Assembly (NCBI GenBank): GCA_003667245.1
Contig: RCNN01000475.1
Coordinates: 1-12,980, forward strand
Source: Heterostelium multicystogenum
Lineage: Eukaryota > Evosea > Eumycetozoa > Acytosteliales > Acytosteliaceae
Direction: 5' to 3'
Length of the DNA stretch: 12,980 nt
Part shown: piece by piece, positions 1 through 7,746 of the stretch
Numbering within the stretch: the stretch's first letter is position 1
How the letters are laid out: every line of letters starts with the position of its first letter
Position numbers and translations under genes: made by a program
Notes under the pieces: model-generated
What the model saw: only the letters and a program-made list of their open reading frames with translations
Databases searched by the model: none
Told to the model about the DNA's origin: nothing

Positions 1-566
1 GGCAATACGGTGGCGCTGATCAGCGTCGCGCAGACGATCCCAAGGTGATCTCCCAGCACTCGCCAGACGGCCCGCCATGAATACCTGCTGCGGATGGCCC
101 ACCACGGGAAGCCCCGACCATCACCGCCGTGTAGCCGGCGAGCACAAATCCATAGGCGCGGAAGTTGCGATTGCGCGCGGCACCACCGGAACACAACCCA
201 CCCACAATGCCAGGCCGCGAGAAAACAGCTCGGTGGCTCTGGGCAAACAGGGCCATCAACAGCACCATGAACGATGAGCCAACCAACGTGCCGATGAAGC
301 GATAGATACTCTTGGCGAGTACGTGCCCGCTGTGGGGCTGCAATCACGATAAACAAGTGGTGATCGCGGTGCTCGGTTGTGGCAAGTTCCAGGCGCATCG
401 CCAGCCACAGGGTCAGGTACGAGGCGATCAATACCTTGCCCAGGTAGATCCACATCACCCCATCGCTGCGGGCCCACTCCATGAAGCCCCGGCGCCAGGG
501 CAGCGACACCAGCCAGCGGCCCGCTCTACCGGCGATATTGAAACGACGAACAGTGAGTCGAGGCAC
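1..566 (-). CDS. FUSC-family aromatic acid/efflux protein, N-terminal part, frameshifted
   Basis: N-terminal part of an inner-membrane fusaric acid resistance/AaeB-like exporter (FUSC family), which extrudes aromatic acids and related compounds with a partner membrane-fusion protein. Reading across breaks, a short basic N-terminus leads to RRGFMEWARSDGVMW and IYLGKVLIASYLTLWLAMRL (first membrane segment), then HSGHVLAKSIYRFIGTLVGS and a second hydrophobic segment MVLLMALFAQS, then NRNFRAYGFVLAGYTA. These are typical of the first FUSC domain. The start is probably the GTG at 566; an ATG at 482 is the alternative. Breaks lie near 340, 240, 205 and 110, with the frame restored between them. The gene runs off the left edge, so only about 190 of an expected 650-720 residues are present. 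It is divergent from the LysR gene at 737, its likely regulator. Family call is firm; substrate is unknown. Confidence 0.8.
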   Translation of the reverse strand, partial: MPRLTVRRFNIAGRAGRWLVSLPWRRGFMEWARSDGVMWIYLGKVLIASYLTLWLAMRLELATTEHRDHHLFIVIAAPQRARTRQEYLSLHRHVGWLIVHGAVDGPVCPEPPSCFLAAWHCGWVVFRWCRAQSQLPRLWICARRLHGGDGRGFPWWAIRSRYSWRAVWRVLGDHLGIVCATLISATVL

Positions 567-736
567 GCGACTTCCGGCTGACGGGAAATGGGGCGGCGAC
601 TCTAGGGGCTTTCCATGCGCCCCGGTAAGTCATCAGAAACGTGAATGACTGTTACGTAAAAATCCACAATAAATAGCGTTTACAGCCGTGGATGAGTTCA
701 TGCCACACTAAAAAACGTTCCACCTGGAGAGCATCG
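567..736. promoter_or_regulatory. Divergent promoter region between FUSC gene and LysR gene
   Basis: This 170-bp non-coding stretch separates two divergent genes, the usual place for a LysR operator. It turns AT-rich around 640-715 and carries the perfect palindrome TTACGTAA at 652-659. A ribosome-binding site (TGGAGA, 725-730) lies seven bases before the LysR ATG. I cannot fix a -10/-35 pair with confidence. A regulatory role for the palindrome is inference. Confidence 0.4.
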
Positions 737-1694
737 ATGGACATCCTGCAGAACATGCGCATCTTCCGCTGCGTTGCCGAAAGTCGGCAGTTTTACTGGC
801 GCGGCAGTGCAGTTGAATAGCAAACACCACCCATATTTCGCGCTCCATTTCCAACTTGAAACCCACCTGCGAACCCGCCTGTTCAACCGCACCACACGCC
901 GTACCGCACTGACCGAATCCGGCAAAACGCTACCTGTTGCGTTGCGAGCAAATCCTGCGCTCCGTCGAGGAAGCGGAGCTGGAAGCCGGCGACGCCCACA
1001 CACGCCCTACCGGCCAGTTGAAAGTGCACTCGATGACAGGCATCGGCCAGCACTACGTGGTGGACGCCATCGCACGCTACCGCAAGAACTACCCCGACGT
1101 GACGTTCAACCTGAGCATGAGCAACCGCACGCCGAACCTGGTCAACGAAGGGTTCGACGTGTCGATTGTGTTTGGCCATTGACCTGCCCGATTCCAGCCA
1201 CGTTTCACAGAAAACTGGGCACGACCACAGCATCGTCTGCGCCCTCACACCGTCCTACATAAAAAAAACCATGGTGCCGCGCAAACGCCGCAAGACCTGC
1301 TCAGCCACGCCTGCCTGCGGCTGGTCAGCCCGGTGATCCCGCTGGAAGACTGGACGTTCGACGGCCCCCGTGGCCAGGAGAGCGTCACCATCAGCAAGCT
1401 CGCCGTTCCTGGTGGACTCGGTCGACGCCATGAAGACCGCCATCAGCAACGACATGGGCGTGGGCATCCTGCCGGTGCATGCGGCAATCAAGGGCTGCGC
1501 AGCGGCACTCTGGTGCGAGTCCTGCCCGAGTACCGCCTGGAAAAGAACTGAGCCTGTACGCCATCTACCCTTCCCGGCACTACCTGGATGCAAAAATCAA
1601 AACCTGGGTGGAGTACCTGCGCAGTTCACTCCCGGAAGTGCTGGCCGACCATAAGGCTGTGCTGAAGATTCGCGACCGGGTCAGCTACGGCTGA
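737..1694 (+). CDS. LysR-family transcriptional regulator, multiply frameshifted
   Basis: DNA-binding regulator with an N-terminal winged helix-turn-helix and a C-terminal periplasmic-binding-protein-like effector domain. It starts MDILQNMRIFRCVAES at the ATG after TGGAGA. Next come FTGAAVQLN and LETHLRTRLFNRTTRRTALT, the recognition-helix and wing region of LysR proteins, then the linker helix CEQILRSVEEAELEAGDA. The effector domain shows TGQLKVHS, NLSMSNRTPNLVNEGFDVSI and, near the end, DMGVGILPVHAAIKG. The span, about 319 codons, fits the family. There are about nine frame breaks (near 785, 825, 920, 1182, 1225, 1268, 1405, 1500 and 1545), one at an eight-base A run at 1261-1268. Its stop directly abuts the convergent stop of the dxr-like gene. 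It probably controls the divergent FUSC exporter and usually its own transcription; effector unknown. Confidence 0.85.
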
Positions 1695-2940
1695 TCATCG
1701 CTGATAGTGCTGATTCAGCCATCCGAGTGCCCACCGGCGGGCACTGGCGTCGGCCTCCATGACGCCATAACAGGTCCGTCACCGCCACCACCGCTCCTTG
1801 TCCAGCACATGCCGGATGCACTCGGCGATCTGCAATGAAGCCGATGCGTCCGTCCCAGAAAGGCCTGCACCGCGACTTCATTGGCCGCATTGAGCGACGC
1901 CGGTGCCGTGCCGCCCACATCCGCCACCTCGCGCGCCAGGGCCAGGCAAGGAAAGCGCTTCTCGTCCGGTACTTCGAAATCCAGCCGGGCCACCTTGAAC
2001 AAATCCAGTGGTTCAACCCCTGAATCGATCCGTTGCGGCCAGGCCAGGGCATGGCTGAATGGCGTGCGCATGTCCGGGTTCCCCAACTGCGCGAGCATTG
2101 AGCCGTCGACGTAATCCACCAGCGAATGGACGACGCTTTGCGGATGGATCACTACCTCGACCTGGGACGGCCTGGCGCCGAATAACCAACAGGCCTCGAT
2201 CAGTTCGAGTCCCTTGTTCATCAGGGTTGCCGAGTCCACCGAAATCTTGCGGCCCATGGACCATTTCGGGTGAGCGCAGGCTTGGTCCGGCGTTACGTTG
2301 TGCAGTTGCGCCATCGGCGTTTGGCGAAACGGCCCGCCGGAGCCAGTCAACAGAATGCGCCGCACGCCCGCGTGGGCCAGGCCGTGTTGAGCATGGGACG
2401 GCAGGCACTGAAAGATTGCGTTGTGCTCGCTGTCCAGCGGTAACAGCACCGCCCCACTGCTGCGCACCGCCTGCCATGAACAACGCACCGGACATCACCA
2501 GTGCCTCTTTGTTGGCCAGGAGGATTTTCTTGCCGGCCTCGACGGCGGCCATCGTTGCATTCAAGCCCGCCGCACCGACGATAGCGGCCACCACCGTGTC
2601 CACATCCCGGTGACCGGCGACGAATTTCAGACCGCTTTCGCCGCCCACTACCTGAGTCTGAGAGCCCTCCTCCAACAGTTGCTTCTGCAGCGTCGCCACG
2701 GCTTGCGGCGTGGGCACCACGGCGTAGTCCCGGACGGTGCAACAAGCATTGTTTTTTCAACAGCTCCAGTTGGGTGAACCCGCTGAGGCGAAGACTTTAT
2801 AGCGCTCGGGGTGACGCGCGATAACGTCCAATACGTTGACGCCCACCGAAACCGGTAGCGCCCAGCACGCTGATGGCTTGCAAGCGTTGACGGGTGGCGA
2901 TCACCTGGCGAATGACTTTTTTACGCGGAATAAGCGACAT
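1695..2940 (-). CDS. dxr: 1-deoxy-D-xylulose-5-phosphate reductoisomerase-like protein (DXR), frameshifted
   Basis: Cytoplasmic NADPH-dependent enzyme converting 1-deoxy-D-xylulose 5-phosphate to 2-C-methyl-D-erythritol 4-phosphate, the committed step of the MEP isoprenoid pathway. Visible motifs in order: the nucleotide-binding [11 protein letters not shown] (family GSTGSIG), [52 protein letters not shown] (family usually LTASGGPF), [52 protein letters not shown] and [15 protein letters not shown]. The metal and substrate residues (SEHN, KWSMG) are present. The ATG at 2940 gives about 20 extra N-terminal residues and lacks a good ribosome-binding site, so the start is uncertain. Breaks lie near 2850, 2785, 2730, 2478, 1850 and 1790. 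The usual Pseudomonas dxr lies between cdsA and the rseP/bamA genes; this one sits alone between a LysR gene and a dehydrogenase, so it is probably a second copy (inference). Confidence 0.88.
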
Positions 2941-3223
2941 GACGTAATGAGCCTGACGTAGAGAAAACAGCCGCCATTAACCAAGGAAAGTGCCAGCGCC
3001 GTCATCGCGATAACGCCAACAACTATCGCAAAAAAGCCAAGCCTTCGATCAGCTCGAAAACGGGCCTTGGTCATAACGACTACAGCACGTCATAAGGACT
3101 ACATAACACTCGTGTCATATCGACTACAAAAAAATATATCCAACTGATTTATAGGAACTTTTCATATGGCATGAATCCTGATCAGTGCTGCGCGCCCCTT
3201 TGGCAATCTATAAAGAGAACCCC
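2941..3223. promoter_or_regulatory. Divergent intergenic region between dxr-like and SDR genes
   Basis: This 283-bp region lacks any credible gene and should carry the promoters of both flanking genes. It is markedly more AT-rich than the genes around it, especially 3060-3180. It contains a small inverted repeat (GCGATA at 3007-3012, TATCGC at 3024-3029) and a cluster of three 14-bp direct repeats at 3071-3128, listed separately. A purine-rich AAAGAGAA at 3212-3219 is a plausible ribosome-binding site for the dehydrogenase. No reliable -10/-35 pair could be assigned. Confidence 0.5.
3071..3128 (+). repeat. Three 14-bp direct repeats, consensus TCATAWSGACTACA
   Basis: The copies are TCATAACGACTACA (3071-3084), TCATAAGGACTACA (3090-3103) and TCATATCGACTACA (3115-3128). 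They differ only at two central positions. Start-to-start spacings are 19 and 25 bp. They lie between two divergent genes, closer to the dehydrogenase start (95 bp from the last copy) than to the dxr-like start. The arrangement suggests a multi-site operator for a regulator binding direct repeats; that function is inference. I recognise no published motif. Confidence 0.8.
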
Positions 3224-3971
3224 ATGAACAATGACTTCAACCACCGCCTTGCCGTAAGTGACCGGTGCCAGTTCAGGTATCGGCCTGGCTGTCACCTGCA
3301 AAGCTGCTTGAACAAGGTGCGCAAGTGGTCGCCATGTCGCGACAGATTGGCGAATTGGGCGCATTGGCGGAGCGTTTTGGCGAGCAGCTCTACTGGCTGG
3401 CGGGGGATGTCACCCAGGCTGCCGACCAGGCACGCCTGGCGCAGTTGACGGCGTCCATCGGACCGGTGGATTACCTCGTGCCCAATGCCGGGATCGCACA
3501 ACTGGCCGATGGCCTGGACCTGGCCGCCTTTGACCGGCAATGGGCCGTCAATGGAGCCGCGGCTCTCAAACACCCTCGGCCGCCTACGCGAGCAAATTGG
3601 CCGCCCAGGCGTCGGTGGTATTTATCGGTACATTCCTGGAGCTGGCGACCTTCCCTGGGCTCGCCGCGTATATTGCTTCGAAGGCCGCCTTGCGGGCGCA
3701 AATGCGCACCCTGGCGGTGGAGCTGGCGCCCCATGGCATTCGTCTGAACATGGTATCGCCCGGCCCCACCGCCACGCCGATCTGGAGCACCTTGGGGCTC
3801 AGTGACGAAGCGTTGGGCGGCGTTGCCACCACAGTCAATCAGCGCCTGCTCAATGGGCAATTCCTGGAGCCGGGCGCTATTGCCGATGTGATCCTGTTCC
3901 AGTTGAGCCAGGGCGCACGCAGTGTGTTTGGCCAGGACTGGGTGGTCGACGGCGGCTACACCCTGCGTTGA
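3224..3971 (+). CDS. Short-chain dehydrogenase/reductase (SDR), frameshifted
   Basis: NAD(P)-dependent oxidoreductase of the classical SDR family, about 249 residues, a normal length. Seen in order: the Rossmann motif TGASSGIG around residues 14-21, KLLEQGAQVVAMSR at the end of beta-2, a DV pair after WLAG (adenine-ring region), PNAGIA (the NAG motif), the catalytic YIASK (YxxxK), the cofactor loop VSPGPTATPIW and a C-terminal VFGQDWVVDGGYTLR typical of bacterial SDRs. The position 13 residues before the catalytic Tyr, normally Ser, reads as Thr (IGTFLELATFPGLAAY). Breaks near 3257, 3297 and 3570 shift the frame. The ATG at 3224 follows AAAGAGAA. It is divergent from the dxr-like gene and convergent with the MFS gene 17 bp downstream. 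Substrate cannot be predicted. Confidence 0.88.
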
Positions 3972-3987
3972 CCATGGCCCCGCAGGC

Positions 3988-5153
3988 CTAATGCGCAGCG
4001 CACAGGTCTGCGGGCAATGCCTTGGCGCCTCCGAACGCCAAGGCCTTCCACCCAATCACAAGCAATGACAGTGCGGCAAATATCAAGCCGCAGCCGATCA
4101 CTCCGGTGGTGCCGAATGCATTGATAAACAGCCCGCCCACGGACGCCCCGATCACCACGCCGGCATTCGCCGAGGACACATACAGGCTGGTTGCGAACTC
4201 ATGCGCCTCGGGCGCCGACGAGGTCAGCCAGACTTGCGTGACCACCAGCCCGCAGGTATGCGCAGCGCCCCACAGCAGCACAATCAAGCTCATCGACCAC
4301 CACGACGGGCTGCCGAACGCGTACAAGACCACGTACGCCGCCGCCAGCACAATGGGTACAGCACCACCGTCGCCACCATGCTTTTGCCCAATAACCGGCC
4401 CACCAACAGATTGCCCGTGACACCGCCCACGCCGAAGATCACCAGCATGATGCTGATGGCCTGGCCATCCATGCCGGTCTGGGTCCTGAGGTACTCGGCG
4501 GCATAGCTGTAGACCGAAAACATCGTGGTGAACACCAGCACCGTCGCGATGATCGCCAGCCACACCGACAGGCTGAGCAGCACCGCCAGTTGCTTGCCGA
4601 AACTCAGCGGCATCGGGCGTTCATGATGGGGCAGTTTCAACAGCAGTCCGACACCTGCCAACCCCGTTGCCAAAGCGCAGAAGAAGAACGATGCCTCATA
4701 GGAAATACTCGCGCCCACCCATGTGGTCAGCGGCACCCCAAGCACCAGGCCCAAGGTGGTGCCCACCACGGCCAGGGCCGTGGCATGCGCCGCGCGGTCC
4801 TTGGGGTACAAGGACACCGCGGTGGAAAACGCAGCGGCAAAAAACACCGGGTGCAGCATCGCCGGAATTACCCGCAACGCCATCAAGGTTTCGAAGTTCG
4901 GCGCAAACGCCGACAGCACGCTGCACACGGAAAAACCAAAGAGCGCGCCCACCAGGATTTTCTTGCGCGCCAGGCGCGACGCCATCAGCACCAGGAAAGG
5001 CCCCAGCACCGCCACGATCAGCGCAAACAAGCCCATCAATAACCCGGCCTGAGACACGCTGATGCCGAAACGTTCGACGATCATCGGTAAAATACCGACC
5101 ACACCAAACTCCAGGGTGTACAGGCCGAAAAGACCCAGAATGATGTAGATCAC
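3988..5153 (-). CDS. MFS transporter, DHA1 drug/sugar efflux type, one frameshift
   Basis: Inner-membrane major facilitator of about 388 residues with roughly twelve hydrophobic segments, resembling AraJ/YdhP-type proton-coupled exporters. It begins IYIILGLFGLYTLEFGVVGI, followed by SQAGLLMGLFALIVAVLGPF and the cytoplasmic basic loop ASRLARKKIL, which matches the family's loop 2-3 motif. The motif TALAVVGTTLGLVLGVPLTT in segment 5 resembles the antiporter motif C region. One break near 4355 joins GNLLVGRLLGKSMVATVVL to the C-terminal segments VVLYAFGSPSWWSM, LTSSAPEAHEFATSLYVSSA and GVVIGASVGGLFINAFGTTG. The GTG start at 5153 overlaps the stop of the upstream oxidoreductase in a GTGA overlap, implying one transcript and coupled translation. 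Export of a substrate or product of that enzyme is inference. Confidence 0.88.
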
Positions 5154-6172
5154 CGGCCGACCTCGATCACGATCTTGCCAAAGGCACCGCGCCCGAGATG
5201 AGCGAAGGCTTCGGGCACTTGCTCGAAGCCGTAGGTGTGATCGATTACCGGCTCGATGCCGTGGCGGTCGATCATGGCAATCAGATCTTCCAATGCGCGG
5301 CGCGGCCCCACGGAGATGCCGATGATGGAGGCCCGCTTGCCCAGCAAGGCCATGACCGGAGCATTCAATTGGTCACTCTCCAGCAGGCCGATCACCGAGA
5401 TGCGCCCACCGTTGGCTACCGCGTGCAGGGAACGCGTGAGGTTGTCACCGCCGGCCATTTCCAGGATATGTTCGGCGCCACGCCCATCGGTCAGCGCTTG
5501 CACCGCCGTGTGCCATTCCGGTACCCGGCTGCGGTTGATGCCATGGGTGGCACCCAGCTCTATGGCACGCGCGATCTTTTCATCGCTGCTACTGGTGATG
5601 ATAACGCGGGCACCATTGGCCGCAGCCAGTTGCACCGCAAACAACGAGACGCCACCGGTGCCCTGCACCACCACGGTATGGCCGGCGTGCAGGTGGCCCA
5701 GTTCGAACAGCGCCATCCACGCCGTCAAGGCGGCCACTGGCAAGGTGCTGGCCTGCCCTGCGGTGAGGCTGAGGGGCGCATGCACGCACCATTCGGCAGG
5801 TGTTGCCACGTACTCGGCGAGCATGCCGGGGAGCGGGCCACCCTGAGGCGGCGCTTCACTCCAGGACAGCGGAGCGCCATCGACCCATCCGGCAAAAAAA
5901 CGTCGACAGCAGCTTGTCGCCCACCTTGAAACGCGTAACGCCCTCGCCCACGGCGACCACCGTGCCCGCCATGTCGGAGGCCGGCGTGAATGGGAATGTG
6001 AGGTCGGCACCCATGCTGTTTTCGACCACTTCACCGTCGCGGTAATTGAGCGAGACGGCCTCGACGCGCACCAATACCTCCCCGGCCTTCGCGATGGGCG
6101 TGGCACGTCGGCAAGGCGCAGTGTGTGCAGTCCCAATGCAGGTGTTTCCCAGCGTTTCATGGTGTCGGTCAT
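5150..6172 (-). CDS. Zinc-independent alcohol dehydrogenase / NADPH:quinone oxidoreductase-like MDR protein
   Basis: Medium-chain dehydrogenase/reductase of about 340 residues. The N-terminal GroES-like domain shows AGEVLVRVEAVSLNYRDGEV and FTPASDMAGTVVAVGEGVTR. The nucleotide-binding domain shows LPVAALTAWMALFELG, VVVQGTGGVSLFAVQLAA (the dinucleotide-binding fold) and RVIITSSSDEKIARAIELGA. The end is HTYGFEQVPEAFAHLGRGAF and GKIVIEV. The structural-zinc cysteine cluster and the catalytic zinc GHE motif of true alcohol dehydrogenases are absent, so a reductase acting on quinones or activated carbonyls is likelier. The ATG at 6172 is preceded by AGGAA, eight bases upstream, and is preferred over the ATG at 6160. 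Breaks lie near 6105 and at a seven-base A run at 5894-5900. It is first gene of an operon with the MFS gene and divergent from the LysR gene at 6322. Confidence 0.88.
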   Translation of the reverse strand: MTDTMKRWETPALGLHTLRLADVPRPSRRPGRYWCASRPSRSITATVKWSKTAWVPTSHSHSRRPPTWRARWSPWARALRVSRWATSCCRRFFAGWVDGAPLSWSEAPPQGGPLPGMLAEYVATPAEWCVHAPLSLTAGQASTLPVAALTAWMALFELGHLHAGHTVVVQGTGGVSLFAVQLAAANGARVIITSSSDEKIARAIELGATHGINRSRVPEWHTAVQALTDGRGAEHILEMAGGDNLTRSLHAVANGGRISVIGLLESDQLNAPVMALLGKRASIIGISVGPRRALEDLIAMIDRHGIEPVIDHTYGFEQVPEAFAHLGRGAFGKIVIEVGR

Positions 6173-6321
6173 CTTGGTATTCCTCGTGAATGGGCAATGC
6201 CACAAGGATATGGGCCTGTCCTCACGGGATTAAGGGGGCGCCGGCTCCACTGTCTACGGAGCTTTTGTTCCGCAATCGGGATAAGGTAGCCAGGCCTCGC
6301 CTCAGCCAAACCGGAGCCTCG
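6173..6321. promoter_or_regulatory. Divergent promoter region between MDR-MFS operon and LysR gene
   Basis: This 149-bp gap lies between the oxidoreductase start and the LysR start and should hold the operator for both. It contains a short hairpin, GCTCC (6244-6248) with GGAGC (6258-6262), followed by TTTT. A GGAG at 6312-6315 serves the LysR ATG. No clear LysR box or -10/-35 pair stands out. Confidence 0.4.
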
Positions 6322-7250
6322 ATGGACAGCCTCAACACCCTGAATGTTTTTGTGCAGGTCGCCGAAACCCGCAGCTTTGTCGCCGCCGGGCGCGTGCTGG
6401 GCGTAACGGCCTCGGCAGTCGGCAAGAGCGTGGTACGCCTGGAGGAACGCCTGGGTGTGCGCCTGTTCAACCGCAGCACCCGCAGCGTCACGCTTGACTG
6501 CCGAGGGCGAGCTGTTTCTGGAGCGCAGCCGGCGCATCCTGATGGAGATCGACGAAGCCGAAGCCGAGCTTTCGCAAACCGTGTCGGCGCCTCGTGGCCG
6601 GCTCAAGGTCAGCCTGCCGCTGGTGGGCCATCCGTTCTTGCAGGTGCTCGCGCAATTCAAGAAAGCCTACCCCGAGGTGCAGCTGGACCTGAGCTTTTAC
6701 CGACCGCCGCGTGGACGTGGTGGAAGAAGGTTACGACGCCGTGCTGCGCAGCGGTGAAGCGCCCGACTCGCGCCTCACATCGCGCCTGATCGGCGGCTAC
6801 CGGATGCTGCTGGTAGCATCACCGGCTTACCTCGCCGAGCGCGGCACGCCGCAACGGCCGGAAGACCTGGCTCAGCATGCATGCATCAAGTTCCGCTACC
6901 CCAACACCGGCAAAATGCAGCGCTGGCCCCTGCGCCAGGACGGGGTGGAAGCTGATTTCCCACTGCCCGCCGCGATGGTCTGCAACAACCTGGAAGCGCG
7001 CATCTGCTTTGCCGTGCAAGGTATCGGCATCGCCTACCTGGCGGATTTCGCCATTCGTGAATGGCTCGACAGCGGACAATTGGTGCCGGTGCTGGAGGCG
7101 TGTTCGGAAGCAGAGAACTTCCGGATCATGTGGCCTTCGGGCCGCCATCCAACGCCCAAGCTGCGGGTGTTTATCGACTACCTGCATGCGCACCTGTTTC
7201 CCGAGGATGGGCCTGCGAGCAAACGTGCAGACTGCCGGCCCACGTCTTGA
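6322..7250 (+). CDS. LysR-family transcriptional regulator, two frameshifts
   Basis: LysR regulator of about 310 residues. The winged helix-turn-helix is clear: MDSLNTLNVFVQVAETRSFV, AAGRVLGVTASAVGKSVVRL, EERLGVRLFNRSTRSVTLT. After the linker helix (FLERSRRILMEIDEAEAELS) comes the effector domain start GRLKVSLPLVGHPFLQ, then VDVVEEGYDAVLRSGEAPDS, YRMLLVASPAYLAERGTPQR, ACIKFRYPNTGKMQRWPL and VQGIGIAYLADFAIREWLDS, all typical of the family. Breaks lie near 6500 and 6705. The ATG follows GGAG. It is divergent from the MDR-MFS operon, which it probably controls. Its stop at 7250 directly abuts the convergent HxlR stop at 7251. Confidence 0.92.
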
Positions 7251-7656
7251 TCACAGCGCCTGATCAGCGTCGAACTGCTCCCGGGATCGCCTGAATCCGT
7301 CGGCATTTTCCACCACCCACGTCCACAACGGAATCATGTGCACCAGCAGCTGTTTGCCCAACTCCGATAGCTGGTATTCGACCTTGGGCGGCACCTCCTG
7401 GAAGTCATGGCGCAGCACCAGGCCATCGCGCTCCAGCTGGCGCAAGGTCCGCGTGAGCATGCGCTGGGTGACGCCCTCCATGCGTCGGCCGATTCTCGGC
7501 GTGGCGCAGCCGGCCGTTCACGCCCAACAGGTGCACGATGCCCAACGACCAGCGGTTTCCCGCATGGGTCAGCACCTGCCGTTTGAGCCCGTCTTCATCG
7601 GCGCTAAGGGCTTCACAGGCGGCTTGTGAGCGCCTGATGATCTCGTCGTTATCCAC
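7251..7656 (-). CDS. HxlR-family transcriptional regulator, one frameshift
   Basis: Small winged-helix regulator of about 135 residues. The N-terminal half (KRQVLTHAGNRWSLGIVHLL) and the hallmark stretch EGVTQRMLTRTLRQLERDGL with VLRHDFQEVPPKVEYQLSEL identify the HxlR family, which includes redox and electrophile sensors such as YodB, QorR and HypR. There is no obvious Cys in the readable sequence, so thiol sensing is not supported. The start is the GTG at 7656, preceded by GGGAG; one break lies near 7495. It is divergent from the NmrA-like reductase 90 bp away. HxlR proteins often control such a divergent oxidoreductase; here that is inference. Confidence 0.9.
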
Positions 7657-7746
7657 CTTCTACTCCCGGTATCACTGGTGTGCCTTCTTATGCGCGGTCG
7701 GCAATTCTGCAAGCATGGCATGACTTTCACCTGAACCGAGACCCCT
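7657..7746. promoter_or_regulatory. HxlR / NmrA divergent promoter with candidate operator
   Basis: This 90-bp intergenic segment serves both genes. An imperfect 13-bp palindrome, CCGGTATCACTGG at 7666-7678 (pattern CCnGTnnnACnGG), overlaps the ribosome-binding region of the HxlR gene, where it could give autorepression. The match is short and could be chance. Confidence 0.3.

Noticed and set aside
1255..1593. A 112-codon minus-strand open frame starting near the A8 run
   Set aside because: It is antisense to the LysR effector domain and exists only because of the frame breaks there.
2059..2613. A 184-codon plus-strand open frame
   Set aside because: Antisense to the dxr-like gene, very rich in Arg, Pro and Ala, with no family features.
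3071..3128. The three direct repeats as a mini CRISPR array
   Set aside because: Repeats are only 14 bp and spacers 5 and 11 bp, with no cas genes nearby. An operator is far more likely.
5198..5929. A 243-codon plus-strand open frame
   Set aside because: It is antisense to the MDR oxidoreductase, which has unambiguous motifs. Its composition is that of a shadow frame.
6244..6266. GCTCC/GGAGC hairpin followed by TTTT as an intrinsic terminator
   Set aside because: The stem is only 5 bp, and it lies inside a divergent promoter region where a terminator would serve no gene.
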